Shown here: piece by piece, positions 30,409 to 33,013 of the stretch
Layout of the letters: every line of letters starts with the position of its first letter
Numbering within the stretch: position 1 is the first letter of the stretch
DNA from: a virus
Virus record (IMG/VR): IMGVR_UViG_3300042865_000822
Coordinates: 1-33,013 of that record
Length of the DNA: 33,013 nt
Strand: one strand, 5' to 3'
Position numbers and translations under genes: made by a program
Notes under the pieces: model-generated
Told to the model about the DNA's origin: nothing
Databases searched by the model: none
Seen by the model: the letters and a program-made list of their open reading frames with translations, nothing else

Positions 30409-32358
30409 ATGATGTTTTTATTAATGGCAGACGGAAACCCAACATCTTTAGGTGGTGCGGGATCAGGGGCTGCTTATAAAGGAGTTTATGACGCTGCAAA
30501 AGAAGCATGGGAGGCGGTTAAAAAAACTACAGATCCTATATTGGGATTACAGGCCGCGGTTAAGGGAATTATAGAAATGCAAGACATTTCTTTAAAAAAA
30601 CAAAGAGAGATTACACAAGGAGTAGTTATCAACGCTGAAGCATTCCAAAAAATGATTGGAGACGCTTACCTTAACGTTGAGGATTTAGGTGTTAATTTTT
30701 CTGAAGTTGCCGCAGCCGCTGGAGAGACATCAAAGGCACTTGGTAGGGCAGTAATACCATCACAAACACTTTTAGAAGATCAAATTAAATATTCAAAAGC
30801 AACTGGAGTTGCGGTTGCTGATTTAGTAAAAAGTGAGGCAACATTAATGAGATTATATAGTTCTCAAGAAGAATCATTTAAAAAAATACAAGAAATAACA
30901 AATGAGGCTCAAAAATTGGGTTTAGATGTTAAAAAAGTTGTTGAAGATGTAACAACAAATTTAAATAACCTCCAAAAATTTAAAATGGATTCTGCAGGAT
31001 TGACAGAAATGGCCACACAGGCTGCAAGTCTTAGAACAAATATTGAAGGTATTGGTGCAATGAAATTAGCGGAAACTTTATGGGACCCAGGAAAGGCTAT
31101 AGAACTTTCTCAAAAAATGCAAATGTATGGTGGGCAAGTTGGGAAATTAGGAGACGCGTTTCAATTAATGAGAATGGGGGCATATGACGCTAAAGGTTTA
31201 CAAGATGCAATGTTAGATGTTTATGAACAGGCGTTTAAAATTGATGAAAAAGGAAATATTTTGAATCCTGGTCAAATGGAAATACAACAATTAAAGGCAT
31301 ATTCTGAGGCCATGGGTAGCAACCTTAATACTGCCATGGAGATAGGTAGAGAGAGAGTAAAACAATCGTTTATTGAAGAAAAAATAGCAAAATTAGCATC
31401 CAACAAATTTACAGACGATCAATTACAATTTATTAAAAGTGTCGGTGAAATAAAAGACGGAAAAATATCAATGAATATTCCTGGTGTTGGTGAAATAAAA
31501 GATGTTACACAAGCAACGACAGCACAAATGAAGGCGATAAATGATTATCAATTAAAGGCGGGAATGGATGAAAAATCAGTTGCAATTACAAATCTAACAG
31601 TTGCTGAAGATACACTACAATCGATAAGAGATATTGAAGAATACCTAATACGTGGACAAATATCCAAAACTGCTGCGGAACAAACTGCGGTTTTGAATGG
31701 TATTAAAGGTAATTTAGAGGCGACTGTTGGTCTAAACAGTCGTGTTGGTGAAAATTCTGCAACACAATTTCAAAAAGATGTTGTTCCTAAAGATATTTAT
31801 AATTCCTTAATAAGTAGTGTTGATATTGGAACATTAATTGGGTTGAGTGATACTGATAAGCAAAATATGCAAATAAAAGCTCGAGACCCTAAAGTTTATT
31901 CAGGAACCCCATCAACAGAATTTCCCGATGATTATATGATTACAGATGCGCCATTTGAAAATAACACATTAATTACAGGTGATAAAGGAACCATATCAAA
32001 AATGATTTTTGATAAAGAAGATGATTTTTTAGCGGCACCAAGATTAAATGAAATTTTAAATAAAGCAAAACTAAGTTTTGATACTGCATATGCTTTAAAC
32101 GATATGTCATCTAGCCCCTTACCTATGCAAACAAAAACACCGGGTGAGACTTTTGCAAAAGTAGAAACTACCGTTAATACAAATAACACCACCGAAGTTA
32201 AGTTCAGCCCAATAGTAATTGAAGTTAAAGGTGTTGATGGCACATTAAAACAAATGTTAGAAAAAGGAGACAACGCAACATTATTAACCGATAAAATTAG
32301 AGAAGAGTTTTCTAAGATGCCAAAAATCATGGGAGAAAAAGGTGTCTTCGGTTATTAA
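30409..32358 (+). CDS. Tape measure protein (gp29-like)
   Basis: 649 aa; T4 gp29 is 590. It is helical and Ala/Lys/Glu-rich over residues 15-480, with long heptad-like stretches (GVYDAAKEAWEAVKKTTDPI, EITNEAQKLGLDVKKVVEDV, IEEKIAKLASNKFTDDQLQF) and a hydrophobic Ala/Gly segment near 95-110 (FSEVAAAAGETSKALG). It should run through the tail tube, set its length and leave with the DNA. The C-terminus (VNTNNTTEVKFSPIVIEVKG) is beta and may meet the hub. Three in-frame ATGs (30409, 30412, 30424) precede ADGNPTSLGG; 30424 would give a 28-nt leader like those of sheath and tube. The tail should be close to T4 length. Position after the chaperone pair supports the call. Confidence 0.8.
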   Translation: MMFLLMADGNPTSLGGAGSGAAYKGVYDAAKEAWEAVKKTTDPILGLQAAVKGIIEMQDISLKKQREITQGVVINAEAFQKMIGDAYLNVEDLGVNFSEVAAAAGETSKALGRAVIPSQTLLEDQIKYSKATGVAVADLVKSEATLMRLYSSQEESFKKIQEITNEAQKLGLDVKKVVEDVTTNLNNLQKFKMDSAGLTEMATQAASLRTNIEGIGAMKLAETLWDPGKAIELSQKMQMYGGQVGKLGDAFQLMRMGAYDAKGLQDAMLDVYEQAFKIDEKGNILNPGQMEIQQLKAYSEAMGSNLNTAMEIGRERVKQSFIEEKIAKLASNKFTDDQLQFIKSVGEIKDGKISMNIPGVGEIKDVTQATTAQMKAINDYQLKAGMDEKSVAITNLTVAEDTLQSIRDIEEYLIRGQISKTAAEQTAVLNGIKGNLEATVGLNSRVGENSATQFQKDVVPKDIYNSLISSVDIGTLIGLSDTDKQNMQIKARDPKVYSGTPSTEFPDDYMITDAPFENNTLITGDKGTISKMIFDKEDDFLAAPRLNEILNKAKLSFDTAYALNDMSSSPLPMQTKTPGETFAKVETTVNTNNTTEVKFSPIVIEVKGVDGTLKQMLEKGDNATLLTDKIREEFSKMPKIMGEKGVFGY

Positions 32359-32374
32359 AAAATTTAAAATAATC

Positions 32375-32381
32375 TATTTAT
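32375..32381 (+). promoter_or_regulatory. TATTTAT motif in an inverted repeat before last gene
   Basis: 17 nt before ATG 32399. The motif lies in ATCTATTT-ATATATA-AAATAGAT (32372-32394), an 8-bp inverted repeat. Confidence 0.55.
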
Positions 32382-32398
32382 ATATAAAATAGATATTA

Positions 32399-33013
32399 AT
32401 GGAAAGCCCACTATCGTTCAATTCAACAGAAAATTTTAGGAAAAAACTAATAACAAGAAACCTAAGACCGTATAAAGTCGAAGGTTATTTTAGTTATAGT
32501 GAACAATTACCCATTAGTGAAATACAAATTACCGACTATTCAATTATTGATAGTCCCCCAATTGAATTTTATCAAGAATTAAAAGAACCTGAATTAATTG
32601 GATTAAATAAGTATTCTCAAAACGGAGGTTTTGGTGAAGTAGTCCCAATCAACACAAATTTGAATGCATTTTCAAATTTTGGAGAATATAATGCGTATAA
32701 TCAATCAATTGCAAATAATAGTCAGTTAGAACAAAAAGGAGACCAACAAGAAAATATACTTAGAGTGTTAAACAAATTTAACCCTGAAAACGTATCACTT
32801 GGATTTGGAGATCCAATCATTATTAATGTTAATAAAGGAACACAAAGTAATTTTGGTGAATATAGTTTTACCGCATCGGCACCTAATATAACAACAGAAC
32901 AATCACAAATAATTGCTTATGTTGCAAATGAATATGGACCTGAAAATAAAGTTAATGGTTTTGGTGAGGTTGTTATAATTAATATTAACAAACAAACTGA
33001 CGCAAATAAAGGA
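32399..33013 (+). CDS. Large structural protein, N-terminal part, right end outside window
   Basis: Open from ATG 32399 to the window edge, 205 codons. It starts MESPLSFNSTENFRKKLITR and contains a spaced 'FGE' motif: NGGFGEVVPINTN, NFGEYNAYNQ, LGFGDPIIINVNKG, NFGEYSFTASAP and GFGEVVIININK. These mark a repeated beta unit of irregular length. It is rich in Asn, Gln, Glu and Ile, with no Cys. Position right after the tape measure suggests a baseplate or hub component, but I recognise no T4 counterpart (gp27, gp48 and gp54 do not show this repeat). It has its own promoter motif. Confidence 0.7.
   Translation, partial: MESPLSFNSTENFRKKLITRNLRPYKVEGYFSYSEQLPISEIQITDYSIIDSPPIEFYQELKEPELIGLNKYSQNGGFGEVVPINTNLNAFSNFGEYNAYNQSIANNSQLEQKGDQQENILRVLNKFNPENVSLGFGDPIIINVNKGTQSNFGEYSFTASAPNITTEQSQIIAYVANEYGPENKVNGFGEVVIININKQTDANKG

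Noticed and set aside
1-33013. tRNA genes
   Set aside because: No cloverleaf or conserved T-arm sequence was seen on either strand by eye; not tested by software.

Overview
This window is about 33 kb of a large T4-type myovirus: a contractile-tailed, possibly jumbo phage genome, AT-rich (roughly two thirds A+T by eye). The tail sheath, tail tube, gp15-like and gp26-like proteins and the family B DNA polymerase are all of T4 type. Almost no start codon has a Shine-Dalgarno sequence; leaders are A-rich. That pattern, together with LamG-type and 'YGDGSNLTGI'-type fibre proteins, points to a Bacteroidota (Flavobacteriia-like) host. The host assignment is inference.

Layout. (1) 1-4417, leftward: a partial GT-B glycosyltransferase carrying an in-frame TAA, an EDxHD/Vsr-like homing endonuclease just upstream of it, a terminator, then a five-gene operon of small phage proteins including a WYL-like one. 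(2) 4469-15053, rightward: the receptor-binding/tail-fibre block, with a Cys-rich LamG-like protein, two repeat fibres, a LamG lectin, an 839-aa protein with about 36 nonapeptide repeats, a 2OG-Fe(II) oxygenase and a BppU-like protein. (3) 15142-18042, rightward: DNA polymerase B. (4) 18115-22348, leftward: a small protein, a gp13-like neck candidate, a single-chain zinc-metalloprotease/Mn-type superoxide dismutase fusion, and an SNF2 helicase. (5) 22407 to the end, rightward: gp14-like and gp15-like connector proteins, a small antisense ribbon-helix-helix gene, giant tail sheath, HAD phosphatase, tail tube, gp26-like/tail chaperone pair with a candidate +1 frameshift, tape measure protein, and the start of another structural gene.

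An oriented motif, TATTTAT, lies 4-62 nt upstream of nearly every gene that begins a transcription unit on either strand, and is missing between tightly packed genes. It behaves like the phage's late promoter. It reads as the reverse complement of the T4 late element (TATAAATA).

The observations most worth following are: the protease-SOD fusion; the GGT-TAA-GGT interruption of the glycosyltransferase beside a homing endonuclease, which recalls the T4 gene 60/mobA bypass cassette; two candidate +1 frameshifts that both use UUU as the P-site codon; the nonapeptide repeat solenoid; and the promoter motif. All functional calls come from reading motifs by eye; no database search was run.
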